Shown: piece after piece, positions 8,816-18,303 of the stretch
Layout of the letters: every line of letters begins with the position of its first letter
Position numbering within the stretch: the stretch's first letter is position 1
DNA from: Aquimarina sp. MMG016
GTDB taxonomy: Bacteria; Bacteroidota; Bacteroidia; Flavobacteriales; Flavobacteriaceae
Direction: 5' to 3'
DNA: 64,000 nucleotides
Assembly: GCF_018100805.1 (NCBI RefSeq)
Contig: NZ_JAGJEA010000001.1
Location: forward strand, 248,001-312,000
Position numbers and translations under genes: made by a program
The notes under the pieces: generated by a model
Seen by the model: only the letters and a program-made list of their open reading frames with translations
Database searches by the model: none
Told to the model about the DNA's origin: nothing

Positions 8816-8859
8816 ACAAAATTTTGAAATAAATCTGAAGCAAACAGCACATCAAAAAA

Positions 8860-9396
8860 ATGTATAGAAAACTTAAAAACAGCGAGTTGGATCGCAAATC
8901 CGTAGAAGAATTTAAAACCGCTAAAAAAACACCATTAATCATTATTCTTGACAATATTCGTAGCTTAAACAATATTGGATCCGTATTCAGAAGTGCCGAT
9001 GCTTTTTTAATCAAAAAAATATACCTCTGTGGGATCACTGCTACTCCGCCGCATAAGGACATTCAGAAAACAGCACTCGGTGCTACAGATACTGTGGATT
9101 GGGAGTATCAAAAAGACACACTAACATTGATTAAAGATTTAAAATCTCAAAACATAAAAATAGTATCCATCGAACAAGCTGAACATGCTACTATGCTAAA
9201 TGATTTTAATCCTGAACCTGACCAAACCTATGCTATTGTTTTTGGTAATGAGGTAAAAGGTGTACAGCAGGATGTTGTTTCAGAAAGTGATACTGTTATA
9301 GAAATTCCACAGTATGGGAGCAAACATTCTTTAAATATCTCTGTGAGTGCAGGAGTGGTTGTTTGGGATTTGTTTTGTAAGTTTAAAGTGAATTAA
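8860..9396 (+). CDS. SpoU/TrmH-family RNA 2'-O-methyltransferase
   Basis: 178 residues, the short single-domain form without an N-terminal substrate-binding domain. Seen: motif 1 LDNIRSLNNIGSVFRSADA (Asn and Arg of the SPOUT active site), motif 2 VFGNEVKGV, and motif 3 IPQYGSKHSLNISVSAGV, which forms the trefoil knot that binds S-adenosylmethionine. It should methylate a ribose 2'-OH in tRNA or rRNA; the exact nucleotide cannot be read from sequence. It lies 23 bp upstream of the dipeptidase gene on the same strand, which may simply share its transcript. Family certain, target unknown. Confidence 0.92.
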   Translation: MYRKLKNSELDRKSVEEFKTAKKTPLIIILDNIRSLNNIGSVFRSADAFLIKKIYLCGITATPPHKDIQKTALGATDTVDWEYQKDTLTLIKDLKSQNIKIVSIEQAEHATMLNDFNPEPDQTYAIVFGNEVKGVQQDVVSESDTVIEIPQYGSKHSLNISVSAGVVVWDLFCKFKVN

Positions 9397-9419
9397 ACTC
9401 GCACAATTTCATCTTAACT

Positions 9420-10727
9420 ATGAAACATATCTCAATATTCATTACAGTTGCATTACTTCTTATTTCTTGCAAACAAGAAAACAATAAAAGTGAAAGCATA
9501 TCTGAAGACCAGGTGATCGCCAAAGCAAAAGAAATCCATGATAAAATTATTACACTGGATACCCACTGCGATATCAATGTCAAAAATTTTACGGATTCTA
9601 TCAATTACACTCAAGACTTAAGTTCTCAGGTAACCTTACCTAAGATGAAAAAAGGAGGACTGGATGTAGCTTGGTTTATTGTCTATACTGGTCAGGATTC
9701 TTTAACAACATCCGGTTATGAGAAAGCTCATGAAATTGCGATGTCCAAATTTGAAGCTATACACAAACTAACAGAAGAAATTGCACCCGATCAAATTGAA
9801 TTGGCTTTTACTTCTAATGATGTCCGCAGAATTCATAAATCCGGTAAGAAAGTGGCAATGATCGGTATTGAAAACGGATATCCTGTTGGTACAGATATTA
9901 ATAATGTAAAAAAGTTTCATGACCTAGGAGGTAGATACATGTCACTCTCGCACAACGGACATAGCCAGCTTTGTGATTCTAATACAGGAGAAGCTGATGG
10001 GATATGGCTACATAATGGAGTAAGTGATCTGGGTAAAGAAGTAATTGCTGAAATGAACAAGTGGGGAATTATGATTGATGTTTCACACCCCTCTAAAGAA
10101 TCTATGCGTCAAATGATAGAATTGACCAAAGCTCCTATTATTGCTTCGCACTCCTCAGCCAGAGCATTATGTGATCATAGCCGCAATCTGGATGATGAAC
10201 AGTTGCAATGGCTAAAAGAAAATGGAGGTGTAGTGCAAACTGTAGCTTTCACGTCTTACCTAAACACCGAAAAATTTGAAAAAAGGGTAGTAAAAGACAT
10301 AGAAATCGCCAAACAAATTGCTGATTCTATGGGTGTGACCTGGTTAGAACGCGAAGAAGTGATGAAGCTAAGTATAGAAGAAAAGGAAAAATATTATGAC
10401 TTTTTAGGTAAGATGGCGGCAGTGCGTAGAGAAAAAGTTAAAAAAATGGATGATCTCCCACCAGCAGTAGATGTTATGGATTTTGTAAATCATATTGATT
10501 ATATGGTAGATAAAATAGGCATTGATCACGTTGGGATCAGTTCTGATTTTGATGGTGGTGGTGGTATCGAAGGTTGGAGTGATGCTTCAGAAACATTTAA
10601 TGTAACTTTAGAATTAGTAAAACGAGGGTATTCTGAAGAAGAAATTGAAAAGCTATGGAGTGGTAATTTACTCAGAGTTTTAGATGAAGTTCAAAAGATA
10701 GCTAAAAAAATACAGGAGCAAGTGTAA
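9420..10727 (+). CDS. Membrane dipeptidase lipoprotein, peptidase family M19
   Basis: 435 residues. A lipoprotein signal ends in LLISC (Cys17), so the protein is exported and lipid-anchored. M19 zinc ligands are visible: LDTHCD (His49, Asp51), a Glu in GIENGYPVG, His in SLSHNGHSQ, His in IDVSHPS, and ASHSSARALCDHSRNL, followed by HVGISSDFDGGGG. Family members hydrolyse dipeptides, including L,D and D-amino-acid-containing ones, with two zinc ions in a TIM barrel. The likely role is periplasmic peptide turnover or nutrient use. It runs with the TrmH gene (23-bp gap), and its stop codon is one base away from the stop of the convergent folK-dNK gene. No defect seen. Confidence 0.93.
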   Translation: MKHISIFITVALLLISCKQENNKSESISEDQVIAKAKEIHDKIITLDTHCDINVKNFTDSINYTQDLSSQVTLPKMKKGGLDVAWFIVYTGQDSLTTSGYEKAHEIAMSKFEAIHKLTEEIAPDQIELAFTSNDVRRIHKSGKKVAMIGIENGYPVGTDINNVKKFHDLGGRYMSLSHNGHSQLCDSNTGEADGIWLHNGVSDLGKEVIAEMNKWGIMIDVSHPSKESMRQMIELTKAPIIASHSSARALCDHSRNLDDEQLQWLKENGGVVQTVAFTSYLNTEKFEKRVVKDIEIAKQIADSMGVTWLEREEVMKLSIEEKEKYYDFLGKMAAVRREKVKKMDDLPPAVDVMDFVNHIDYMVDKIGIDHVGISSDFDGGGGIEGWSDASETFNVTLELVKRGYSEEEIEKLWSGNLLRVLDEVQKIAKKIQEQV

Positions 10728-10728
10728 A

Positions 10729-11856
10729 TCAAGATATAATTTCTTCTAAAATTGAGATATAATCCGAACGATTAGAAATAAAATCTCGATCTGACACGTC
10801 AACAATTTTTACATTAAACTCAGGTTGAGATTTTATGAATTGTAAATACCCTCTATTGATTTTATCCAGATATTCCGGAGGAATTTTTTGCTCGTAATCC
10901 CTCCCTCTTTTTTTGATGTTTTCTAGTAGGCGTTCTGTATTTTGATATAAATAAATATACATTCCTGGTTTAGGAAGATTCTTATACATTAAATCAAAGA
11001 CTTTCTTATACAACACAAGTTCTTCTTCCTGAAGTGTAACTTTTGCAAAAATCAATGATTTAAACACATCATAATCACTAACTACAAAATCAGTAAACAA
11101 ATCAAACTGAGCAATATCATCTTGTAATCGTTGATAACGATCTGCCAGAAAAGACATTTCTAACGGAAATGCATAGCGCTCCATATCTTCATAAAACTTA
11201 GGAAGAAAGGGGTTATCAGCAAAACGTTCTAACACTAGTTTTGCATTAAATTCTCCAGCAATTAATTGAGCCAAGCTTGTTTTACCAGCTCCGATATTAC
11301 CTTCGATAGTTAAATATTGAAATCGTGATAGATGGTATTGATCTTTAGGGTTTAGAATTACCTCCTTGATTGGAGTAATTTCAGAAGTATCTGTAGTCTT
11401 TTCTAATAACTCTAGCACCGTTTGCTTTAGTTTTGGATGTTCGACTTCAGCAGCGATATCAGCTAGAGGTTTCAGTACAAATTTTCGATCCTGAATCGAT
11501 GGATGTGGAACCTTTAGCTTTTCAGAATCTATAATTCCTTCGGAAGAAAAAATAACATCCAGATCAATAGTTCTAGCATCATACCCTTCTGAATCTGTTC
11601 GATTTCTACCTAGAGAAGTTTCTATACCCAAAAGTATATCCAACACCTCGCTAGTTGAATAAAACGTTTTTACAGCTATACAAGCATTATAAAAATCATC
11701 ACTATTAAATCCCCAGGCTGGGGTCTGATAAACTTTTGATATTGAAACAACATCTCCTACGGTTTTATAAATCTCCTGAACAGCTTTTTGAAGAAAATCC
11801 AGACGATTCCCCATGTTGCTGCCTAATGAAATATGAATGAGATGAGATGTTTTCAA
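10729..11856 (-). CDS. folK: Fused HPPK (FolK) and deoxynucleoside kinase
   Basis: 375 residues, two enzymes in one chain. Residues 1 to about 150 are 6-hydroxymethyl-7,8-dihydropterin pyrophosphokinase (folate synthesis): LGSNMGNR at the start, YQTPAWG, and the signature RTIDLDVI at 96-103 approx. Residues from about 178 to the end are a deoxynucleoside kinase of the dCK/dGK type: P-loop GNIGAGKT at 186-193, the Glu of LERFADNPFL, the DRYQ motif, and the lid KRGRDYEQKI. The linker is about 25 residues with no stop or frameshift, so the fusion is real. The same fusion is known in Bacteroidota. Both steps are cytosolic. The fusion joins folate and deoxynucleotide salvage, both of which feed DNA precursor supply. 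Convergent with the dipeptidase gene. Confidence 0.93.
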   Translation of the reverse strand: MKTSHLIHISLGSNMGNRLDFLQKAVQEIYKTVGDVVSISKVYQTPAWGFNSDDFYNACIAVKTFYSTSEVLDILLGIETSLGRNRTDSEGYDARTIDLDVIFSSEGIIDSEKLKVPHPSIQDRKFVLKPLADIAAEVEHPKLKQTVLELLEKTTDTSEITPIKEVILNPKDQYHLSRFQYLTIEGNIGAGKTSLAQLIAGEFNAKLVLERFADNPFLPKFYEDMERYAFPLEMSFLADRYQRLQDDIAQFDLFTDFVVSDYDVFKSLIFAKVTLQEEELVLYKKVFDLMYKNLPKPGMYIYLYQNTERLLENIKKRGRDYEQKIPPEYLDKINRGYLQFIKSQPEFNVKIVDVSDRDFISNRSDYISILEEIIS

Positions 11857-11964
11857 TACTTGATATTTAGATTCTGGTCAGAACTCCTTATTTTTAAGAG
11901 CAAATTAAACAAAACAAAATCACTTCGCCTTATTTTTATGTGAAGTATTATTAACTATTCTATT

Positions 11965-12672
11965 TTGGACGAAACTTCACTTAACCCCATTGACAAACGA
12001 GTTGCTTTTCGGATTTATCTTATCCTTGGTGCATTGTTCATTTCATCATTGGTTGCATCCAATCTAATTTTCCAAAAATTCTTTTCTTGGGATTTTTTAG
12101 GCATATATACTTTCGAAATTTCTGTCGGCATTCTTCCTTATCCAATTACTTTTTTAATTACTGATATCATCAGCGAAGTTTTTGGAAAACGAAAAGCTAA
12201 CCAAATCGTTACTGCAGGAATCTTTGCTTCTTTCTTTTCATTACTTATCGTTTATGCCTCTGCATCTGTTCCTGCAACATCATGGTCGCCCATAAATGAT
12301 GAGATCTTTAATAAAGTTTTTGGAGCCACTGCCATTGCAGTATTTGCCTCTATGATGGCCTACCTATTTGCACAATATATAGATATACAAATATTTCATT
12401 TCTGGAAAAGAGTTACCAAAGGAAAACATCTTTGGCTGAGAAATAATTTCTCCACATTCTCTTCTCAATTTATTGATACGTTCACTGTACTTCTTTTATT
12501 ATGTTCCGGAGGAATTATCGAATGGGAACGTTTTGGAGTATTACTTTTGAATGGGTTCTTGTTTAAAGTATTGGTAGCTGCTCTAGATACTCCTATCTTA
12601 TACGTTGCCGTATATGCTCTAAGAAAAAGATTTAAACTAAAACAAGGAGGTGAATTAGCCCTGGATGTTTAA
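11965..12672 (+). CDS. Queuosine precursor transporter (YhhQ/VUT family)
   Basis: 235 residues with about six membrane helices. Family landmarks seen: SNLIFQKFF after the first helix, PYPITFLITDIISEVFGKRKAN (the typical P-T-D-E-GK motif), and a C-terminal FID.F block followed by LAALDTPILY-like sequence. Members import 7-cyano-7-deazaguanine or a related queuosine precursor. The reading frame opens with TTG at 11965; the next in-frame Met is well inside the domain, so the TTG start is the best choice. Monocistronic, divergent from folK-dNK across about 108 bp. Substrate assigned by family only. Confidence 0.9.
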   Translation: MDETSLNPIDKRVAFRIYLILGALFISSLVASNLIFQKFFSWDFLGIYTFEISVGILPYPITFLITDIISEVFGKRKANQIVTAGIFASFFSLLIVYASASVPATSWSPINDEIFNKVFGATAIAVFASMMAYLFAQYIDIQIFHFWKRVTKGKHLWLRNNFSTFSSQFIDTFTVLLLLCSGGIIEWERFGVLLLNGFLFKVLVAALDTPILYVAVYALRKRFKLKQGGELALDV

Positions 12673-12895
12673 AAGGTAACCCCCAGGCAAATCCTGGACT
12701 TAAGAATCAAGAGGCGAGATATTAAAACAAGATCCTTCTGAAAATGTGGGATTAGTTCAACCAACTATTTTAAATTCGCGCTTCGCGACTTTTTAAAACA
12801 GAGTTTCATTAATAAAAATCTAACAAATAGTTAACTGTAAAAACGCAACATACTATCTTTGTAAATCGTTATTTTGATATAAATAAACTTAACCA
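12673..12895. repeat. Dispersed intergenic repeat, copy B
   Basis: The part 12756-12814 aligns with copy A near 3085-3143. The central hairpin keeps its pairing with changed bases (TCGCG-ctt-CGCGA here, AGTTGC-ttc-GCAACT in copy A). The left part holds another small hairpin, CCAGG-caaat-CCTGG (12683-12697 approx.). No open frame. A TATCTTTG (12854-12861) at the right end is a likely -7 element for the AsmA-like gene. Confidence 0.6.
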
Positions 12896-15526
12896 ATGAA
12901 AAAAGCCCTCAAAATCTTCGGAATTATAATAGTTCTACTCATTATAGCTATCATTTCTTTACCTTTTTTGTTTAAAGGTACTATCGAAGATAAAATTCGA
13001 TATCTGGCAAACGAGCACCTGGAGGCTAAGGTTGATTTTGCAGGAATTGATATTAGTTTAATGCGAAGTTTTCCTAAAGCATCAGTGGTTATTGATGAGT
13101 TTTCTATTATAAATCTTGCTCCTTTTGAAGGCGATACGTTGGCGTATGCTAAAAAAATAGCTTTGGATATGTCTATTAATGAATTATTCAAAGATGCCAC
13201 TGAAGCTATTAGTGTGCAAAAATTTATTATTGACGAAGCTAATATTGCAGTAAAAACCGACTCTATAGGGAATAACAATTTTGATATTACAAAACCAAGT
13301 GATACTCCTACAGAACCTAGCACCGAAGAAGAAGGCGGATCGTTCACCTTTGCACTAGAACATTATGAAATAAACAATAGTCGACTACTTTACAAAAATG
13401 ATATTAGCAAAATATTTTTAGAGATGATTGATGTCAACCATAGTGGAGACGGAAGCCTTTCTGGTTCAACAATTATTTTGGACACTAAATCTTCATCAGA
13501 AGCTTCTTTTGGACTGGACGACACCAAATACTTAAACAAAAACAAGATTCAATTAGAAGCATCTTTAGAATTAGACCTTGAAAACCAACGCTTTGCTTTT
13601 AAAGAAAATAAAGCACAGGTTAATCAGTTACCACTAGAGTTCGAAGGGTTTGTTCAACTTTTTGAAAAATACACAGATGTGGATCTCAGTTTTAAGACTC
13701 CTACTTCTGATTTTAAAAATTTTCTGGCAGTAATCCCTGAAGCTTATGCTAAAAACCTGGATGGAGTACAAACTAGTGGTGACTTCTCGATCGACGGTAA
13801 GATCAAAGGAAAATCAGATGACACCCACATCCCAAAGATGGACATCAAAATTCTATCTCATAATGCATCTTTTAAATATCCTGACCTACCAAAAGGTGTA
13901 ACCAATATTAATATTGATACTCAGATCAAGAATGATACCGGTTTAGTTGATGATACCTACGTTAAAATTGGCAATCTTACCTTCAAGATAGACCAGGATA
14001 CTTTTGCTGCAAAGGGAAGCTTACGAAATCTTACCAAAAACATGATCGTGGATATAACTGCTAATGGAACTCTTAATCTAGCCAATCTGGATCAAGCATA
14101 TCCAATGCAATTAGAACAAGATCTTAATGGAGTTCTAAAAGCTAATGTAAGCACTAAATTTGATATGCAATCCCTGGAAAAAGAACAATATCAAAATGTA
14201 AAAAGTTCTGGAACTGCAAGTATAGATAACTTTGCCTATGCTTCACCAGAATTACCCAATGAGATTAAAATCTCAACAGCCAATGTTAGTTTCAATCCGG
14301 AGACTATCACTTTAGATCAGATCGATGTAAAAACCGGTAAATCAGACTTAAAAGCTCAAGGAACCATTGACAACTTAATGGGCTTCTTATTTGCTAAGCA
14401 AGATCTTAAAGGAAACTTTGATGTGAATTCTGATGTTTTTGCCGTCAATGATTTTATGGTTGCAGAAGCTGAAACTACTGAAGAAGAAAACAAAACCGCA
14501 GAAACAGAAGCCTTACAAATCCCTTCTTTTCTGGACGCTACTTTAAATTTTGATGCTAAAAAGGTGATTTATGATAATCTGGAGCTTAAAAACACCAAAG
14601 GAAGTGTAAAAATAAAGGATGAAACTGCCTATCTTCAAAATGTGACTTCTAATATTTTTGATGGAGGATTAGCTTTTAATGGCAATGTTTCCACCAAAAC
14701 AGACACCCCTACTTTTGGGATGAATCTGGATTTAAGCAAAATTGACATTGTTAAATCCTTCAGTAATTTAGAACTTTTACAAAACCTAGCTCCTGTAGCC
14801 AAAGCATTGAATGGTGTTTTATCTTCTAAAATCGATCTAAAAGGTAATCTAAATGATGATTTAACTCCAGTTCTAAATTCTTTAAAAGGAAATGCTTTAG
14901 CAGAAATTTTAAATGCGAAAGTAAATTCATCTCAAACCCCTCTAATTTCACAATTAGATGGAAAAATGAGCTTTATAGATTTAGATAAATTAAACCTAAA
15001 AGACATTAAAACCAACCTTAGCTTTGCTGACGGAAAGGTAAATGTAAAACCTTTTGATTTTGAAGTAGAGGGCATCAAAGTTACTGCTGGTGGCAGTCAC
15101 GGTTTTGACACGAACATGGATTATAATGTTTCTGTTGATGTCCCTGCGAAATATCTAGGTAACGAAGTTGGAGGACTAATCTCTCAATTAAATGAACAAG
15201 AGGCTAATAGTATGAAAGTTGCTTTACCAATTGGAATTACAGGTAATTTCACAAATCCAAAAGTTAATCTCAATACAGGAACAGCAGTAAAACAGCTTAC
15301 TCAACAAATTGTAGATAAACAAAAGAAAAAAGCTAAAGAGAAAATCGTTGGCGAAGGAACTAAAGTACTGGGTGACCTATTAGGAGGATCTAATAAAAGT
15401 ACTGACTCCACAAAAACAACCCAACCAAACACTGAAGATGCTTTAAAAAATACTGCAAAAGATGTCCTTGGAGGATTATTTGGTAAGAAGAAAAAGAAAA
15501 AAGATACTACAAAAACAAATAATTAA
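12896..15526 (+). CDS. AsmA-family envelope protein
   Basis: 876 residues. One N-terminal membrane helix (about 7-27) anchors a large periplasmic chain rich in beta strands, with the AsmA-type start LEAKVDF.GIDISLMRSFPKASVVIDEFSI and the C-terminal AsmA region (INLKGNL..., DFEVEGIKVTAGGSHGFDTNMDYNVSVDVP). The tail after about residue 800 is Lys-rich and low in complexity (GKKKKKKDTTKTNN). AsmA-like proteins are repeating beta-groove proteins linked to phospholipid traffic and outer-membrane homeostasis. Internal acidic linkers (TEPSTEEEGG near 140, AEAETTEEENKTAETEA near 525) separate the blocks. It is transcribed alone from a TAnnTTTG-type promoter. Family confident, cargo unknown. Confidence 0.85.
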   Translation: MKKALKIFGIIIVLLIIAIISLPFLFKGTIEDKIRYLANEHLEAKVDFAGIDISLMRSFPKASVVIDEFSIINLAPFEGDTLAYAKKIALDMSINELFKDATEAISVQKFIIDEANIAVKTDSIGNNNFDITKPSDTPTEPSTEEEGGSFTFALEHYEINNSRLLYKNDISKIFLEMIDVNHSGDGSLSGSTIILDTKSSSEASFGLDDTKYLNKNKIQLEASLELDLENQRFAFKENKAQVNQLPLEFEGFVQLFEKYTDVDLSFKTPTSDFKNFLAVIPEAYAKNLDGVQTSGDFSIDGKIKGKSDDTHIPKMDIKILSHNASFKYPDLPKGVTNINIDTQIKNDTGLVDDTYVKIGNLTFKIDQDTFAAKGSLRNLTKNMIVDITANGTLNLANLDQAYPMQLEQDLNGVLKANVSTKFDMQSLEKEQYQNVKSSGTASIDNFAYASPELPNEIKISTANVSFNPETITLDQIDVKTGKSDLKAQGTIDNLMGFLFAKQDLKGNFDVNSDVFAVNDFMVAEAETTEEENKTAETEALQIPSFLDATLNFDAKKVIYDNLELKNTKGSVKIKDETAYLQNVTSNIFDGGLAFNGNVSTKTDTPTFGMNLDLSKIDIVKSFSNLELLQNLAPVAKALNGVLSSKIDLKGNLNDDLTPVLNSLKGNALAEILNAKVNSSQTPLISQLDGKMSFIDLDKLNLKDIKTNLSFADGKVNVKPFDFEVEGIKVTAGGSHGFDTNMDYNVSVDVPAKYLGNEVGGLISQLNEQEANSMKVALPIGITGNFTNPKVNLNTGTAVKQLTQQIVDKQKKKAKEKIVGEGTKVLGDLLGGSNKSTDSTKTTQPNTEDALKNTAKDVLGGLFGKKKKKKDTTKTNN

Positions 15527-15809
15527 TATTCTATTAAAGTATTTGTGATCATTTCTTATTAAGTTTCCATTGGAAAAACAAAAAAGTCGTAAGAATTTTA
15601 ATTTGAATACAATCGATTAAAAAACCTTTAAAAATCATTGTTCCGTGTATTTTGGGATTTTAATTTAATGAATTATCAACTATTTGTTGTTAACAAAACA
15701 GTTGTTCTTTATACAATATATTCTCAAAAACTGAATTAACCATTTAGTAAAGTATTGATGTTCAGCAGTGAAATACAGTAATAACTTTACACCCAAAATA
15801 ACCATCGCT
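15527..15809. other. Leader of the first beta-helix cassette
   Basis: 283 bp between the AsmA-like gene and the chosen start. It is AT-rich with several short inverted stretches (AACTATTTGTTGTTAAC-aaa-ACAGTTGTT near 15677-15706). No ORF or terminator was recognised with confidence. Confidence 0.4.
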
Positions 15810-17081
15810 ATGAAATTGACTTTTTTACCTCTGGTATTTCTGTTCACACCTCTATTTGTTTTATCTCAAAACAATTTTAGTGACAATCAGATGAAATGGA
15901 TGAAAAATTGGACAAATTTTGATCCAAATCATGAGGAATATCCACAAGCAGAAGAAAGACTTCCTAATGTTATTGATAGTGACATCTATATTAGTAATGA
16001 TGTCACCTATTTAATGTCCGGAAACGTATATGTAACCAATGGAGCAATATTGACTATTGAAGCAGGAACCATTATAAGATGTGACTCTGAAACCTCAACA
16101 AGTCTAGTTATTACTAAAGGCTCTAAATTGTTTGCCAAAGGAAGTAAAGTTGCTCCAATTGTATTTACATCTGACAAAAAACCTAAATCCAGAAAACCCG
16201 GAGATTGGGGAGGTATTATCATTGCCGGATCAGGAAAAGTAAATTCTTTTTCAGGACTTGGCAGTATAGAGGGCAATTATTTACCACACCATTCCATGTA
16301 TGGTGGTCAGAATTATGATGAGGAAACTACGGTAATGTCATATGTTCGAATAGAATATGCTGGTCAAAAAATCAACCAATCTAACGAGCTGAATGGTTTA
16401 TCATTATATGCTCTGGGAAAAAATTCCATCATTGATAACATTATGATCAGTTATTCTGCTGATGATTCTTTTGAGTGTTATGGAGGCTCTGCTCATCTAA
16501 AAAATCTTATATCTTATAAAACTAAGGACGATGATTTTGATTTCACACAAGGTTTTAAAGGTGATTTACATAATATTATAGCTATCAGACATCCATACAT
16601 TTCTGATACCAGCGGATCTTATGCCATAGAAATAGACGGTTATAATAAAAAGGAGGGATTGAGCAACCCAGAATCATTATCTTCAATAAAAATAACTAAC
16701 GCTTCTTTAATAAGTCTTTCTGACAAGACTAACTATATACATACTACCTCTGCAATTTCATCTAAAAGCTTAGGACAAATAGAGATTAGAGACTCTCGTA
16801 TTTCAGGTTTTGCTAATGTTGTAAGATTTGACAAGTCTTATCAATCTTTCTCAGATATATCTTCAGCTTTTTCTTTGGAAAATAGTGTGTTTAATGTTCA
16901 TAGCAATACTGTTCTGGCAGCATATGAATCAGACAATGACGATATTGGTCAAATTCTAAAGTACAATATGTACACAAAACGGTTTAAAGATGTTCAGGAC
17001 TTATTTAAAGACCCTTTACATATCAAAAATCCAAAATTTACAATAAAAGATTCTCTTGATAATCAAACCGTAATGCAGTAA
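15810..17081 (+). CDS. Secreted beta-helix-like protein, cassette copy 1
   Basis: 423 residues from the ATG at 15810, chosen because it gives a clean signal peptide (MKLTFLPLVFLF...VLSQ). An in-frame GTG 42 bp upstream would only add a polar stretch. The mature part begins with KWMKNWTNFDPN..YPQAEERLPNVI, then short repeated strand-turn units (SGNVYVTNGAILTIEAGTII, LVITKGSKLFAKGS, PIVFTS, GDWGGIIIAGSG) typical of right-handed beta-helix folds found in secreted Bacteroidota proteins. It ends in TVMQ with no type IX sorting domain and no lipobox, so it is probably periplasmic or released. It is collinear from end to end with the protein at 18304-19581. A small secreted-protein gene follows 39 bp later. 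Function unknown. Confidence 0.75.
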   Translation: MKLTFLPLVFLFTPLFVLSQNNFSDNQMKWMKNWTNFDPNHEEYPQAEERLPNVIDSDIYISNDVTYLMSGNVYVTNGAILTIEAGTIIRCDSETSTSLVITKGSKLFAKGSKVAPIVFTSDKKPKSRKPGDWGGIIIAGSGKVNSFSGLGSIEGNYLPHHSMYGGQNYDEETTVMSYVRIEYAGQKINQSNELNGLSLYALGKNSIIDNIMISYSADDSFECYGGSAHLKNLISYKTKDDDFDFTQGFKGDLHNIIAIRHPYISDTSGSYAIEIDGYNKKEGLSNPESLSSIKITNASLISLSDKTNYIHTTSAISSKSLGQIEIRDSRISGFANVVRFDKSYQSFSDISSAFSLENSVFNVHSNTVLAAYESDNDDIGQILKYNMYTKRFKDVQDLFKDPLHIKNPKFTIKDSLDNQTVMQ

Positions 17082-17120
17082 CTTTGTGACACTAACGATA
17101 AACTAATTACCCTAACTTAA

Positions 17121-17558
17121 ATGAGATCCATTACTGTTTTATTATTTGCTTTGTTTATTGCGAATATGAGTTTCGCACAAACACAAAAGAATGTTTTTTT
17201 TGACCAGACAACATTAATTAATAAATTTCATACCATTGATGAGCTAGAAGCCTTAAGAAAAGGGGATCTAATTAAATTATATATAGCCAGAACAAATGAA
17301 ATTGTAACAATCATACCTTACCTCGCTCTTACGAATGAAGCAGGTGTGAGTTTATCAGATCTTGGAATAAAAGAAAACTCTAGTAATTTAAAAATACTAG
17401 ATAAACATCATGAGACTATAACCGATGCCTCTGAAAACACCAGTAATCTAATATCTGAATTTGTTCCTTACGCAGATACTGAAAAAATTATATGGTCCAT
17501 CTTATATTTTGAAGAAGTCATTAAAAAAATCCGAATAGGAACCAACGGAAATTTCTAA
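17121..17558 (+). CDS. Small secreted protein, cassette copy 1
   Basis: 145 residues, unknown family. Signal peptide about 1-19 (ends SFAQ). The mature part starts with a helix-rich segment FHTIDELEALRKGDL, then IYL-type strands, LTNEAGVSLSDLGIKE, and a well conserved tail VPYADTEKIIWSILYFEE.IKKIRIG..GNF. The same motifs appear in the same order in the 146-residue protein at 19667-20107. It always follows the beta-helix-like gene here, so the two products probably work together; that is inference. There is no cysteine in the mature part and no sorting domain. A strong terminator follows. Confidence 0.72.
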   Translation: MRSITVLLFALFIANMSFAQTQKNVFFDQTTLINKFHTIDELEALRKGDLIKLYIARTNEIVTIIPYLALTNEAGVSLSDLGIKENSSNLKILDKHHETITDASENTSNLISEFVPYADTEKIIWSILYFEEVIKKIRIGTNGNF

Positions 17559-17582
17559 AACATAACCACATCATTTTATTTT

Positions 17583-17612
17583 AAAAATCAGTCTTATCGA
17601 CTGATTTTTTTT
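17583..17612 (+). terminator. Rho-independent terminator after cassette copy 1
   Basis: AAAATCAGTC, a short loop, GACTGATTTTTTTT, 25 bp after the stop codon at 17558. Confidence 0.9.
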
Positions 17613-18303
17613 GTTTAAGTAACTATGAAATCTAAAAGCTAATCTTCTTACTTCGATCTGTTTTATATCAAGAAAAGGCTAAAACCTATAAAACTGACAA
17701 CGCTTAGAAAAATACATTAGGCCATTTACGAAGTATTTCTTTCTACTAAAAAATTATAAAAGGACTTTAGCACAACATTTTTACTATAAAACACAAAAAG
17801 ACACTTCCTTAAATCAATAAGAAGAGTTAAAAATCTAAGTTTTAATTAAGAAAAACCGGAATACTAAAACAATAAGAAAAGTGTAAGTTAATCATCGAAT
17901 TTTCTGACAAAATTATTGTTATTTACTATTATACTAGTCAAAATCCGACAGAAAAGTCTTCCAGATTATTCAAAAAAACACCTGTATTTTATGTTAATTA
18001 ACACAAAATTCAACACTATTTTAACAATTTTAACTAAAAAAACACAAAAAACCACTTTATCGTTTATCGCCAAAAGCTTTTAGTTGAACAAATACTAAAA
18101 TACTGGAAATCAAATTATTAAATTCGCAAATAAGTAAGAATAATACTTCAAACAATTTGCTAAATAAAGTTAAAAATTCGACAAACGTACAAAGTTTACG
18201 GTAAACACGTAATTACGTTTTAACAAAGCATGTTAACTTAGTACTTCTGAAAACGGAAGAAGGAATTTTCTTCCAGATTAAGTAACCCCAAAATAATACT
18301 TTC
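17613..18303. promoter_or_regulatory. Long AT-rich non-coding region before cassette copy 2
   Basis: About 690 bp with no plausible gene on either strand. It contains many short A/T runs, a palindromic TTTACGGTAAA at 18195-18205 followed by ACACGTAATTACG, and a GGAAGAA/TTCTTCC hairpin (18256-18275) about 28 bp before the ATG. It probably holds the promoter, operators and a long 5' leader of the second cassette. Confidence 0.45.
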
